Of a stretch of DNA of 64,000 nt, positions 1 to 8,797 are shown piece after piece (positions within the stretch are counted from its first letter, which is position 1; every line of letters starts with the position of its first letter). Location of the stretch: the NCBI GenBank assembly GCA_013178125.1, contig JABLXJ010000003.1, positions 39,157-103,156 of the forward strand. Direction: 5' to 3'. The notes beneath the pieces were generated by a model. The model had not been told where the DNA came from and searched no databases. It saw only the letters and a list, made by a program, of their open reading frames with translations. Position numbers and translations under genes: made by a program. Source of the DNA: Bacillota bacterium (lineage in GTDB: Bacteria; Bacillota; SHA-98; Ch115; JABLXJ01).

Positions 1-2
1 AC

Positions 3-611
3 AACGATAAATCGTACGAGGTCAATCCGATTTACTGCGAGGGGTGCAGCGTCTGTTATCATGTTTGCCCTCAAGGGGCGATAACGATGGAGGATCGCCT
101 CTCGGGCCACTGGTTTATCTCGGACACCCGTTACGGCCCTCTGGTCCATGCCAGGCTTGGGATCGCCGAGGAGAATTCGGGCAAGCTCGTGATGGAGGTC
201 CGTAAAGCAGCCAGGACTATGGCCGAAATGAATGGAGCGAAATATATAATCACTGATGGCCCGCCGGGGATAGGTTGTCCTGTTATATCTTCCATGTCCG
301 GAGCGGATTTGGCCCTGGTCGTCACTGAGCCTACAGTCTCAGGAAAACACGATATGGAGAGGATCCTGGAGCTCGCGAGATATTTCAACGTAAAAGGCGT
401 CGTTTGTATCAATAAGTATGATCTTGATGAGAAGAAAAGTGAAGAGATTGAGCAATGCCGCGATGAGGGGATAGAGGTCGTGGGCAGGATACCATTTGAT
501 GAAGAGGTGGTCCACGCCTTGATGAAGGGTGTCCCTATGGTTGATCATGCGAAATACGCCTCGAAGGCGGTGACGCAAATCTGGGAGAGATTAGTTGAGA
601 TAATTGGTTGA
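3..611 (+). CDS. MinD/Mrp-type P-loop ATPase with inserted ferredoxin domain (3' part)
   Basis: The gene enters from the left edge; 202 residues are visible. The first residues hold a ferredoxin cluster motif (CEGCSVCYHVCP, about residues 12-23), followed by the C-terminal half of a MinD-like ATPase with the DGPPGIGCP Walker B/switch segment and the INKYDLD nucleotide-base motif. The Walker A half lies outside the window. Proteins with this layout are soluble Fe-S ATPases, usually encoded in tandem pairs in anaerobes; their role (Fe-S carrier or scaffold, or redox regulator) is not settled. The reading frame is open to position 3, upstream of the first ATG at 87, so that ATG is not the start. 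Family call is firm, function is not. Confidence 0.85.
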   Translation, partial: NDKSYEVNPIYCEGCSVCYHVCPQGAITMEDRLSGHWFISDTRYGPLVHARLGIAEENSGKLVMEVRKAARTMAEMNGAKYIITDGPPGIGCPVISSMSGADLALVVTEPTVSGKHDMERILELARYFNVKGVVCINKYDLDEKKSEEIEQCRDEGIEVVGRIPFDEEVVHALMKGVPMVDHAKYASKAVTQIWERLVEIIG

Positions 612-633
612 GATGTCTTCATTGGGCTTGGCC

Positions 634-810
634 GGTTCTGACCGCTTGCTACCGGATCCGACTGGATCTTGACCAGGTTGGCTGGGGAAATCGGCTAGAT
701 TTTGATCGGGTAGGCCAGGGGAACCGGTCTGATTTTGACCCGGTTAGCCGGGGGACCGGTCTAATTTTGACCAATTTTAAGGAAAGCCCGGGTTCAATTT
801 TGACCGGGTA
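634..810. repeat. Degenerate 33-bp tandem array with TTTTGACC core
   Basis: Five copies of a (G/A)ATTTTGACC-like core begin at 665, 698, 731, 763 and 796, that is steps of 33, 33, 32 and 33 bp. A weaker sixth copy lies at about 634. Between cores the best copies share a GGTTAGCCGGGGGACCGGTCT-like tract. A short open frame through the array merely translates the repeat. It could be a remnant of multi-repeat transposon ends (IS21-family ends carry such repeats) or a protein-binding array. Confidence 0.7.
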
Positions 811-983
811 TTGCTATTGGTGTTATTATTTTCTATGAGAGAGGAAATTGTATAAGCAGGGGAGATGCTAATTCCACAGAATGGAAATATAGCCCAGGAA
901 TAATTGGAGAATTTTTGGGCAACGATTTTCGGGCTAAGAAGCTAATAAGAGTATTTGATTCAGGGAGGAGAAATTATAATATT
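811..983. other. AT-rich leader before gnd
   Basis: No gene. The stretch is AT-rich compared with its flanks and ends in a good ribosome-binding site (CAGGGAGGAG, 961-970) 13 nt before the ATG at 984. I see no convincing -35/-10 pair. Confidence 0.5.
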
Positions 984-2471
984 ATGGATGCGGACCTGGG
1001 TGTAATCGGCCTGGCGGTTATGGGTCAGAACCTTGTGCTCAATCTGGTGGACAAGGGTTACCGTGTTGCCGTGTATAACCGGACTAAAAGCAGGGTGGAT
1101 GAATTCGTGCGCAGGGTCGCCAGGGGGAAGGATGTCGTGCCTGCCTATTCGCTAGCCGAGCTCGCGCAGGCCTTGACGCCGCCTCGAAAAATCCTGCTTA
1201 TGGTCAAGGCGGGTGAAGCGGTTGATGCCATCATCACCGAGCTTATCCCCTTACTTGAACCAGGGGATGTGCTCATTGATGGGGGCAACTCGTTTTTCCA
1301 AGATACCCGGAGGCGGGAACGGCAACTTGGCGAGCACGGCCTCCTCTTCCTGGGCGTGGGGATATCCGGCGGGGAAGAGGGGGCAAGGCACGGGCCGAGC
1401 ATCATGCCAGGTGGGCCCCGGGCGGCCTGGGATTTGGCCGGGCAGGTCCTCGTCGATATCGCGGCCAGGGCGGCGGATGGGGAGCCCTGCTGCACATACC
1501 TCGGCCCGGATGGAGCCGGGCATTTCGTGAAGATGGTACATAACGGCATCGAATACGGGGATATGCAGCTGATCTCAGAGGTCTATCACCTTATGCGGGA
1601 GCTCCTAGGCCTTTCTGCGCCCGAAATGGCCCGCATCTTCGCTGAATGGAACCGTGAGGAGCTCGAGTCCTATCTTATTGAAATTACAGCGGATATCCTG
1701 GGCAAGATTGACAAGGAAACAGGGATGCCCCTGGTGGAGCTCATCAGGGATGAGGCTGAGCAGAAGGGGACCGGGAAGTGGACGGCGCAGGTTGCGTTGG
1801 ACCTGGGCGTGCCGGTGCCCTCCCTGACCGAGGCTGTCTCCGCTCGTTTCCTCTCGGCACTCAAGGAGGAGCGGGAGCAGGCCGCCCGGGTCCTCATCGG
1901 CCCGGCCGCTGGATCCACTAGATCCACAAGAGAGCCAGGCGCAGGCGAGCGAGGTGAGCGGGGCGGACGAGGCGAAATCCGCTCATTCCTAGTGGATCTC
2001 CGTAAGGCCCTTTATGCCGGTAAGCTTTGCATCTATGCCCAGGGCTTTGCCCTTCTCAAGGAGGCGGCTCGCGTATACGAATGGGACGGTGAGCATGAGC
2101 TGGACCTGGCCAAAGTGGCCCAGATCTGGCGAAGTGGATGTATCATCCGCGCCCGGCTCCTGAATCACATCATGGAGGCCTACAAACGGGATCCAGGGCT
2201 GCGCAATCTCCTCCTTGACGCCTACTTTAGAGGGGTGATTGCCGCCAATCAGACTGGCTGGCGCCAGGTGGTGAGCCAGGCGGCGCTCGCGGGCATACCC
2301 GTGCCCGTGCTAGGCTCCGCACTGGCTTACTATGATGCCTACCGGGCGGAAAGGCTGCCTGCAAATCTCATCCAGGCGCAGCGCGATTATTTCGGGGCCC
2401 ATACTTACCGCCGACTGGACCGGCCGGGCGTTTTCCATACGGAATGGCGGGGTCCCGAAGACAAGGAGTGA
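984..2471 (+). CDS. gnd: 6-phosphogluconate dehydrogenase (decarboxylating)
   Basis: Oxidises 6-phosphogluconate to ribulose 5-phosphate and CO2 with NAD(P)+, third step of the oxidative pentose phosphate pathway, cytosolic. The N-terminal Rossmann motif is GVIGLAVMGQNLVLN; substrate and catalytic segments are GISGGEEGARHGPSIMPGG and the Lys/His/Asn region around HNGIEYGD. Length 495 aa is slightly above the usual 470-480 because of a low-complexity insertion rich in Ser-Thr-Arg and Gly-Glu-Arg at about residues 310-331. ATG 984 is preferred over an upstream in-frame TTG because the family N terminus and the ribosome-binding site fit it. It is 2 bp upstream of zwf, so the two are surely one operon. 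Confidence 0.97.
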   Translation: MDADLGVIGLAVMGQNLVLNLVDKGYRVAVYNRTKSRVDEFVRRVARGKDVVPAYSLAELAQALTPPRKILLMVKAGEAVDAIITELIPLLEPGDVLIDGGNSFFQDTRRRERQLGEHGLLFLGVGISGGEEGARHGPSIMPGGPRAAWDLAGQVLVDIAARAADGEPCCTYLGPDGAGHFVKMVHNGIEYGDMQLISEVYHLMRELLGLSAPEMARIFAEWNREELESYLIEITADILGKIDKETGMPLVELIRDEAEQKGTGKWTAQVALDLGVPVPSLTEAVSARFLSALKEEREQAARVLIGPAAGSTRSTREPGAGERGERGGRGEIRSFLVDLRKALYAGKLCIYAQGFALLKEAARVYEWDGEHELDLAKVAQIWRSGCIIRARLLNHIMEAYKRDPGLRNLLLDAYFRGVIAANQTGWRQVVSQAALAGIPVPVLGSALAYYDAYRAERLPANLIQAQRDYFGAHTYRRLDRPGVFHTEWRGPEDKE

Positions 2472-2473
2472 GA

Positions 2474-4006
2474 ATGTGGGCCATGGGTAGGGCCATGGGT
2501 GAAAACCGGATCGATCCCTGCATACTTGTGATCTTTGGGGCTACGGGGGACCTGGCCCGCCGGAAGCTCTTTCCGGCCCTCTACAACTTGTATTTAGAGG
2601 GGTGGCTGCCGGAGCGCTTCGGGGTCGTGGGCATCGGGAGGAGGCTAGGCAGCGAGGCAGCGTTCCGGGACGAGGTTTGCCGGGCGGTGAGGGAGTTTTC
2701 CCGCAAGGTTAAAACCGAGGTGTGCGGCGATTTCCTGGAAGGTTTTCACTACCAGCAGTTCGACCTCGACGAGGCCTCGGGCTTCTTGCGCCTCAAGGAG
2801 TTCCTCGCGAGCATGGACCGGACCCGCGAAACGCGGGGAAACAGGATCTTCTACCTTGCAGTGGCGCCCGAGCACTTCGGTCCCATCGTGGACCAGCTCG
2901 CCGCCAGCCGCCTGGTGGCGGAGGGGGGTGGCTGGGGCTGGCGCCGGATCGCGATCGAAAAGCCCTTCGGGCACGACCTGGCCTCCGCTCGAGAGCTGAA
3001 TCAGAGGCTGGCGCGCGTTTTCGCCGAGGAAGAGATTTACCGCATTGACCACTACCTGGGCAAGGAAATGATCCAGAATTTAATGGTAATCAGGTTTGCC
3101 AACTCCCTCTTTGAACCCCTATGGAACAACAGGCACATCGATAATATCCAGATCAGCATCAACGAGAGCCAGGGGGTTGGGACGCGAGGCCGGTATTATG
3201 AGCAGGCGGGGGCGCTCAGGGATATGTTTCCGAATCACCTCATGCAGCTCCTGGCCCTGGTGGCGATGGAGCCGCCGGTGGACTTGTGTACTAAATCGAT
3301 CCGGGACGAGAAGGTCAAGGTGATTCGCGCCCTCCAGAGACTCACGCAGGAGGCCGTGGAGCGGGATGTGGTGCGCGGCCAGTATACGGGCGGAAATGTT
3401 GATGGAGAGGCGGTGCGGGGATATAAAGAGGAGGAGGGGATTTCCGCTGACTCGCGCACCGAGACGTTTATTGCGCTGCGCCTTTTTATCAATAATTCTC
3501 GTTGGGCAGGTGTGCCCTTCTACCTTAGGACCGGCAAGCGGATGCCGAGACGCTCAGCTGCGGTGGTGATCCAGTTTCGCACGCTGCCCGGCACCCTCTA
3601 CTTTAAAGAATTCGGGGCCCTGGAGCCTAACTTGCTCGTGGTCAAGATCCAACCGGAGGAAGGGGTCTTTCTCCAATTCAACGCAAAGGAGCTCGGGCCA
3701 GGCGGTGGGATCGTCCCAGTCAAGATGAATTACTGCCAAAACTGCGACTACCCCGAAGATTCCCCCGAGGCCTATGAGCGACTGTTTTTTGACCTGATCC
3801 GGGGCGACCAGAGCATCTTCCCCCGTTGGGATGAAATCGAGCAGACCTGGGCCTTTGTGCAACCGATCCTCGATGCCTGGGCATCAGCTGGGGAGGCGAC
3901 TGGGCAGGGAGGGGTGGGCTTGCCCGTCTACCCCGCCGGGACATGGGGGCCACAGGAAGCCCGGGATCTCCTGGAAGGGGAGGGGAGGAATTGGTGGCTG
4001 GTTTGA
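2474..4006 (+). CDS. zwf: Glucose-6-phosphate 1-dehydrogenase
   Basis: Oxidises glucose 6-phosphate to 6-phosphogluconolactone, making NADPH; with gnd it forms the oxidative branch, although no lactonase gene is present here. Visible motifs are the nucleotide-binding IFGATGDLARRKLFPAL near the N terminus, IEKPFGHD, and the active-site RIDHYLGKEMIQNL. Length of 510 aa is normal. The start is ATG 2474, preceded by AAGGAG inside the end of gnd; two further in-frame ATGs (2483, 2495) are possible. The gene order gnd-zwf is the reverse of the reaction order. Both oxidative-branch genes are uncommon in strict anaerobes of this type, which suggests a need for NADPH. Confidence 0.97.
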   Translation: MWAMGRAMGENRIDPCILVIFGATGDLARRKLFPALYNLYLEGWLPERFGVVGIGRRLGSEAAFRDEVCRAVREFSRKVKTEVCGDFLEGFHYQQFDLDEASGFLRLKEFLASMDRTRETRGNRIFYLAVAPEHFGPIVDQLAASRLVAEGGGWGWRRIAIEKPFGHDLASARELNQRLARVFAEEEIYRIDHYLGKEMIQNLMVIRFANSLFEPLWNNRHIDNIQISINESQGVGTRGRYYEQAGALRDMFPNHLMQLLALVAMEPPVDLCTKSIRDEKVKVIRALQRLTQEAVERDVVRGQYTGGNVDGEAVRGYKEEEGISADSRTETFIALRLFINNSRWAGVPFYLRTGKRMPRRSAAVVIQFRTLPGTLYFKEFGALEPNLLVVKIQPEEGVFLQFNAKELGPGGGIVPVKMNYCQNCDYPEDSPEAYERLFFDLIRGDQSIFPRWDEIEQTWAFVQPILDAWASAGEATGQGGVGLPVYPAGTWGPQEARDLLEGEGRNWWLV

Positions 4007-4030
4007 AGCTGGTGGCCATCGAAGCTGCTC

Positions 4031-4056
4031 CGGTACACGCGTGTACGTCTTTTTTG
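4031..4056 (+). terminator. Rho-independent terminator after zwf
   Basis: The palindrome GTACACGCGTGTAC (4033-4046) is followed by GTC and six T residues. It is placed 25 bp after the zwf stop. The stem is short, so efficiency is uncertain. Confidence 0.6.
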
Positions 4057-4269
4057 ATCCGAGAGTAGGCTCGGAGAGGAGATAAGATCCGCGGGATGAA
4101 ATAAATAAAGGTGCAACGAAAGTAAAAAAGGAGAGCGCTCCAGAAGGAGAATTAGAGTGAGACGCGAATAAACAATAGCAGATAGTCAAATATGGATAAA
4201 ATTGTAAATGTCGGGCATGGCGAATGATGAATCAATAAAACTATATCTCTAGGACCTAATTAAATATTG

Positions 4270-4480
4270 AATCGACAGGATAGCGGGTTCCCCATAAAAG
4301 CGGGGATTAAAAGGGAAGCTTGGTGAAAATCCAACGCGGTCCCGCCACTGTGAAGGGTAGCTGCTTTGCGTTAAGCCACTGGGCCTTGTGAGGCCTGGGA
4401 AGGTGCAAAAGCGGCAAAGACCCTGAGCCAGGAGACCTGCCCGTTATCCTCACCTAACCACACGACCTACGCGGATAGGG
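4270..4480 (+). promoter_or_regulatory. Cobalamin (B12) riboswitch
   Basis: The conserved core is easy to see: AAAGGGAAGCTTGGTGAAAA, then TCCAACGCGGTCCCGCCACT (B12-box region) and later GCCAGGAGACCTGCCC. Spacing and order match the adenosylcobalamin aptamer. It lies upstream of the exported chelatase cbiK and the btuFCD-like importer, so these genes are expected to be shut down when cobalamin is plentiful. Outer boundaries are approximate. Confidence 0.95.
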
Positions 4481-4504
4481 AGGTGGGCATTATGGTTATG
4501 CGAT

Positions 4505-4541
4505 AGAGCCCCCAACCGGCGAAAGGTAGGGGGCTCTCAAG
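4505..4541 (+). terminator. Terminator-like hairpin in the riboswitch expression platform
   Basis: AGAGCCCCC (4505-4513) pairs perfectly with GGGGGCTCT (4529-4537) around a 15-nt loop, followed by CAAGTTT. It sits between the B12 aptamer and cbiK, as an expression-platform terminator would. The U-tract is poor. Confidence 0.6.
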
Positions 4542-4601
4542 TTTCCAAGACTTTCATGCCGGCGCGATCGATCCTAGGAAAATTGAAGAGAGGAATATGG
4601 G

Positions 4602-5537
4602 ATGAAAAGGACGATGGGGTTGTTAATGTTCGTCATGGTGGGTGCTATCATGTTGGGCCTCCTGGCAAGCACAATTCCTGTCTTCGCGGCAGGGCATAGT
4701 AAGGAGAAAGAAGACAAAAAAGCCATCTTATTGGTGGCCTTTGGGACGAGCGTGAAATCGACCCTCCCTGCTTATGAGAACATAGAGCAGGAGGTGAGGA
4801 AGGCATTCCCTGATGTTGAGGTCAGGTGGGCCTATACTTCGGACTTTATACGGAAAAAGGTTGCGAAGAGGGATGGCATCACAATCGATAGTCCAATTAC
4901 GGCCTTAGCGAAGCTTCAGGATGAGGGGTATAACCTGGTGGCAGTTCAATCGCTACATATCTTCCCGGGGCAGGAATATAACGACCTGAGAAACATAGTC
5001 GAAGGCTTTCAAAGCATCAAAAGGGCCAAGGGGGACGTGGGGCTTAAGAAATTAGTGCTTGGCCACCCGCTTCTATATGCTTATGAAGATTATGTGAAAG
5101 TTGTATCTGCTCTTACCAATCAGTTCGGAGAGTATGAAGCGGATGACGCCATCGTGTTGATGGGACACGGGAGCGACCATTACGCATTTCCTGCGTATAG
5201 CTGCCTGAATGACATGCTGCGGCGCATGTGCAAAAACGCCTTCCTGGGGTGTGTTGAGGGCTACCCGAGTTTCGATGAATTGAAGCAGGACCTAAAAGCC
5301 TCGGGCGTTAAGGCAGTCAGGCTGATGCCATTCATGATCGTAGCCGGAGACCATGCCATAAATGACCTGGCGGGCGACGAGGATGATTCGTGGAAACGCC
5401 AACTTATACAGGAAGGATACGAGGTCTCCGTCTACCTGAAGGGGCTGGGAGAAAATAACGACATAGCAAGGATCTACCTGGAGCACCTGAAGGGAGCCCT
5501 CGCTCAACTGGAAGTCACGGAAAGGCGCTTAAAATAA
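4602..5537 (+). CDS. cbiK: Exported sirohydrochlorin cobaltochelatase, CbiK family
   Basis: Class II, ATP-independent chelatase that inserts Co2+ (or Fe2+) into sirohydrochlorin, the early cobalt step of the anaerobic B12 route. Family motifs include LLVAFGTSVKSTLPAYENIE, the metal/substrate His in SLHIFPGQEYNDL and the second His in VLMGHGSDHYAFPAY. The protein has a clear signal peptide: basic MKR, then a hydrophobic stretch to about residue 29 ending PVFAAG. This resembles the periplasmic CbiK of Desulfovibrio rather than cytosolic CbiK. First gene after the B12 riboswitch and 2 nt before the next frame. With export, a role in metal or tetrapyrrole capture beside the importer is possible instead of biosynthesis. 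311 aa. Confidence 0.92.
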   Translation: MKRTMGLLMFVMVGAIMLGLLASTIPVFAAGHSKEKEDKKAILLVAFGTSVKSTLPAYENIEQEVRKAFPDVEVRWAYTSDFIRKKVAKRDGITIDSPITALAKLQDEGYNLVAVQSLHIFPGQEYNDLRNIVEGFQSIKRAKGDVGLKKLVLGHPLLYAYEDYVKVVSALTNQFGEYEADDAIVLMGHGSDHYAFPAYSCLNDMLRRMCKNAFLGCVEGYPSFDELKQDLKASGVKAVRLMPFMIVAGDHAINDLAGDEDDSWKRQLIQEGYEVSVYLKGLGENNDIARIYLEHLKGALAQLEVTERRLK

Positions 5538-5608
5538 AAGTGAAAAATAGAAGTAATATAAGACCTACTGAAGTAAGACCTCTTAGAATTCTGCCGAGGG
5601 GGCACGTG

Positions 5609-6667
5609 ATGATGCTTAATGTGATGATGGTTAAGAAAGGGAAGTTGGTCAGGTATTTGATAATTGGAGCTTTGATTCTCCTTATTACAGGCTGGTACAT
5701 TGAAGGCCAGTGCATTCCCGGATTTGCTGAAGAGGCATCCCGGAAATTCGCCACCGTTACAGATGGAACGGGGAAGAATGTCAAAGTGCTTTGCCCCGTG
5801 AAGCGCCTTGTTGCCATTACCTCCGCTGCGTCGGAGATAATCTATGCTCTCGGGGAGGGCGATAAAATCGTCGGGCGCGATTCTTATTCTGTTTTCCCTC
5901 CTTCGCTCCTGGCGATCCCCGTAGTGGCAGGCTCCTCGTATAATCCCAACCTGGAGTTGATATTGCAGGCAAGACCTGATGTAGTTGTGGCCGACGGGAT
6001 GCTCAAGGAAGACTTGCGGGGGAAGCTGGAGGCGGCCGGCATACCGGTGATCATAGATTCCCCATCGAATCCAGAGAGGGTATTGCCCATGGTAAAGTAT
6101 CTAGGGGTGCTTTTGGGCAAGGAAGAGAGGGCAGGGGAGATGGTCCGGTTCATAGAACGCTATGAAAACCTGGTCGACGACCGGGTGGGCAGGCTCTCAG
6201 CCAAAGATAAGCCTTTTGTCTTCTATGAATGGAGTCGGCCATACTTTTCGGCTGCCAAGGACACACCTGCCCACAACAGCCTCACCAAGGCAGGTGCGAT
6301 AAACATCGCTGCCCAGGAGCCCATAAAATACCCGACCTTGAGTGCAGAATGGGTGGCTGCGAAAGACCCTGACATTATCGTCCGCATGGCATCTCGTGGA
6401 GAAACTCTGGAGGAGATGAAGGCATTGAGGGATGAGGTCCTGGCTAGACCCGGTTTGCGCAATGTCAAGGCAATCAAGGATAAAAAGGTATTCATCACTT
6501 CCTGGGGTGTTGCAAGTGGGCTAAGGTCGGTGGTCGGACACCTTTACTGGGCCAAGTGGTTTCATCCGAGGCTCTTCGCCGATATCGACCCCGAAGCTGT
6601 TCATAGGGAGATGTTAAAGAAATTTTATGGCCTGGATCTAGAGGGGACTTGGGTCTATCCCCAGTAA
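5609..6667 (+). CDS. btuF: Cobalamin/metal-chelate ABC transporter substrate-binding protein (BtuF-like)
   Basis: Extracellular binding protein of the FecCD-type importers. A hydrophobic N-terminal signal/anchor (about residues 9-30) precedes the mature domain, which starts near FATVTDGTGKNVKVLCPVKR and carries the family segments ITSAASEIIYALGEGDKIVGR and LILQARPDVVV. No lipobox Cys is clearly placed at the cleavage site. ATG 5609 follows GAGGGGG; a GTG at 5540 with no good site is the alternative. Ligand is inferred from the B12 riboswitch and neighbours; haem, siderophore or cobalt-tetrapyrrole binding cannot be excluded. About 352 aa. Confidence 0.85.
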   Translation: MMLNVMMVKKGKLVRYLIIGALILLITGWYIEGQCIPGFAEEASRKFATVTDGTGKNVKVLCPVKRLVAITSAASEIIYALGEGDKIVGRDSYSVFPPSLLAIPVVAGSSYNPNLELILQARPDVVVADGMLKEDLRGKLEAAGIPVIIDSPSNPERVLPMVKYLGVLLGKEERAGEMVRFIERYENLVDDRVGRLSAKDKPFVFYEWSRPYFSAAKDTPAHNSLTKAGAINIAAQEPIKYPTLSAEWVAAKDPDIIVRMASRGETLEEMKALRDEVLARPGLRNVKAIKDKKVFITSWGVASGLRSVVGHLYWAKWFHPRLFADIDPEAVHREMLKKFYGLDLEGTWVYPQ

Positions 6668-6821
6668 GCGAAGAGACTACCCTCGCCGTCCCCGTGGCAG
6701 ACGTGCGGCCGCCGGGCATTGGTGTTCGCCGTGATCCGGCGGCTACCATGAGTTGATGCTGGCAAAGCCGTGGCAGCTTGGCTAAATGTCCAATAAAATC
6801 GGGGCTTATGGGGGATTTCCT
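6668..6821 (+). other. GC-rich intra-operon spacer with hairpin between btuF and btuC
   Basis: GCCGCCGG (6708-6715) pairs with CCGGCGGC (6736-6743) around a 20-nt loop. It has no T-tract. Hairpins between a binding-protein gene and its permease gene commonly protect or attenuate transcripts so that more binding protein than permease is made. Confidence 0.5.
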
Positions 6822-7913
6822 ATGAAGACAGAGAAAATAGAGGAATTCTATTCGCAGTTTACGGCCCGGAAGGTGCTTTTTCTGCTGTTCCTTTTGGTTG
6901 CCGTGGCGGTAAGCCTTCTGGCCGCCACGGTTGTCGGAGCTGCCCGGATAAGCGTGGGAGACTCTTTACGCGTGGTCGCGGCCAGGCTCTTTCCATTCCT
7001 GGCTTCCGGCGCCCGTTTGGGGCTCGCGGAGACGGTCGTCATGGACCTGCGGCTCCCCAGGGCGCTCCTTGCAGTGATAGCCGGTATGAGCTTGGCCGGG
7101 TCTGGCGCGGCGATGCAAGCGATCCTTCGCAACCCCTTGGCCGACCCATACATACTTGGCATTTCAGCAGGGGCATCCTTCGGGGCTGCTTTTACAATAG
7201 TCATTGGCTCGAGCCTATTGGGTGGCAGCCCTGGGTTCTCAGGACTTCTTGGACCCTATGTGATCGTGGGAAGCGCTTTTGTATTCGGACTCATCACCAT
7301 GTTTCTGATCTATGGGGTGGCGCGGCTGAAAGGCGGAGGCCCGGAGACTTTGATCCTGGCCGGGGTGGCAATTGGCTATCTCTTCTCCGCCGGGGTTTCG
7401 GCGCTAAAGTACGTCTCGGGTCACGAGCAATTGAGGGAGATCGTGCTCTGGTTGATGGGGGGGCTTGCGGGGGCCAGGTGGCAAACGATATACCTGCTTC
7501 TCCCCCTGGTCTTGGGCGCTCTCGGCTTACTTGTCCGCTATGCTTGGGACCTTAATGCTCTGAGCGCCGGCGAGGAGGTAGCCTCAAACCTGGGCGTGAA
7601 CGTTCGAATCCTACGCAGGAACTGCGCTATCCTCGCTTCGCTCTTGGCCAGCGGGATCGTGGCCTTTACGGGGATCATCGGGTTCATCGGCCTTGTGTCC
7701 CCTCACATCTGCCGGATTTTGATCGGCAACGATCACCGATTTTTGATTCCTTGTTCAGGCCTGATGGGAGCGCTTCTGTTGCTTGGCGCGGATACCCTGG
7801 CTCGCACGATAATCAGCCCAACTGAGCTCCCTGTTGGGATCATAACTTCATTGGTTGGAGCCCCATTCTTCCTTTACCTGCTTTTCAAGAGAAGGAGGCA
7901 GTGCTGGACGTGA
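6822..7913 (+). CDS. btuC: FecCD-family ABC transporter permease (BtuC-like)
   Basis: Membrane subunit for cobalamin or metal-chelate import. After about 20 polar residues come roughly ten hydrophobic segments. The family signature is present: LRLPRALLAVIAGMSLAGSG, followed by QAILRNPLADPYILGISAGA, and the C-terminal GFIGLVSPHICRILIGNDHR coupling region. ATG 6822 has GGGGGA seven bases upstream; an earlier ATG at 6786 lacks a ribosome-binding site. It overlaps btuD by 13 bp. 363 aa, slightly long because of the N-terminal extension. Confidence 0.92.
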   Translation: MKTEKIEEFYSQFTARKVLFLLFLLVAVAVSLLAATVVGAARISVGDSLRVVAARLFPFLASGARLGLAETVVMDLRLPRALLAVIAGMSLAGSGAAMQAILRNPLADPYILGISAGASFGAAFTIVIGSSLLGGSPGFSGLLGPYVIVGSAFVFGLITMFLIYGVARLKGGGPETLILAGVAIGYLFSAGVSALKYVSGHEQLREIVLWLMGGLAGARWQTIYLLLPLVLGALGLLVRYAWDLNALSAGEEVASNLGVNVRILRRNCAILASLLASGIVAFTGIIGFIGLVSPHICRILIGNDHRFLIPCSGLMGALLLLGADTLARTIISPTELPVGIITSLVGAPFFLYLLFKRRRQCWT

Positions 7914-8725
7914 AGCTGTTGATCAAGGACATCTGCTTTAGCTATGGGAGCCACCGGGCGCTTGATAACGTAAGCCTGGAGGTCCATGCGGGAGAGGTAG
8001 TGAGCTTAGTGGGCCCCAACGGTTCAGGCAAAAGCACCATGCTTCGTTGCATAGCTCATGTGCTCAAGCCTCAGCAGGGGGCGATCTATTTGGATGGCAG
8101 GGAGGCCACCAGGGTCTCCTCCCGGGAGATGGCGAGGCTTTTGGGCTATGTGCCTCAGCTTTCGGTGGAGATTTTCCCGCTTACTGTGTTTGAGGCTGTG
8201 CTTTTAGGCAGGAAACCCTATATCACCTGGGGGGTAAGCCAAAAGGATAAAGATGTGGTAGCCCGGGTATTGAAGTTCATGGGGATCGAGGACCTCGCCC
8301 CCCGTTTCCTAGATGAGCTGAGCGGGGGCGAAAAACAAAAGGTGTTAATTGCGCGGGCATTGGCGCAAGAGCCCGAGGTGTTTCTATTCGACGAGCCGAC
8401 TTCGAGCCTGGACATCAAGCACCAACTTGAAGTCCTGGAGGTGATCCGCGGGCTCGCGATCGAAAGAGGGTGTTCAGTGGTCATGGTCCTGCATGATTTG
8501 AATCTAGCCTCCCGGTTCTCCGACAAGATGCTTCTCTTACGCGGGGGAAAGGTCTTCGCCGCAGGCAGGCCGGAGACGGCACTCACGCCGGAAAATATCG
8601 AGGCTGTTTATGGGGTGGAAGCCAGAGTAACTCAAAGCCCTTTCGGGCCCAGCGTGCTCCCCATTCGATCGCTTGAAGCGACACCGGAGGCAGGGACACC
8701 CATTAACGCAATGGTTGGTTCGTGA
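7901..8725 (+). CDS. btuD: ABC transporter ATP-binding protein (BtuD-like)
   Basis: ATPase of the FecCD-type importer. Walker A is GPNGSGKST, Q-loop around YVPQLS, signature LSGGEKQKVLIARALAQ, Walker B VFLFDEPTSSLD and the H-loop MVLHDLN. It begins with GTG inside the end of btuC and has the usual 274 aa. It forms a complete importer with the two preceding genes. The start may also be GTG 7910. Confidence 0.92.
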   Translation: MLDVKLLIKDICFSYGSHRALDNVSLEVHAGEVVSLVGPNGSGKSTMLRCIAHVLKPQQGAIYLDGREATRVSSREMARLLGYVPQLSVEIFPLTVFEAVLLGRKPYITWGVSQKDKDVVARVLKFMGIEDLAPRFLDELSGGEKQKVLIARALAQEPEVFLFDEPTSSLDIKHQLEVLEVIRGLAIERGCSVVMVLHDLNLASRFSDKMLLLRGGKVFAAGRPETALTPENIEAVYGVEARVTQSPFGPSVLPIRSLEATPEAGTPINAMVGS

Positions 8726-8797
8726 ATATCGTCATTTAGTTTATGGATATCAGTGGCTTATGGATATCAGGTTAGTTAAAGAGCGGGGTGTTGGAAC

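Noticed and set aside
608..838. A 76-residue frame through the 33-bp array
   Set aside because: It only translates the tandem repeat; there is no ribosome-binding site and no family resemblance.
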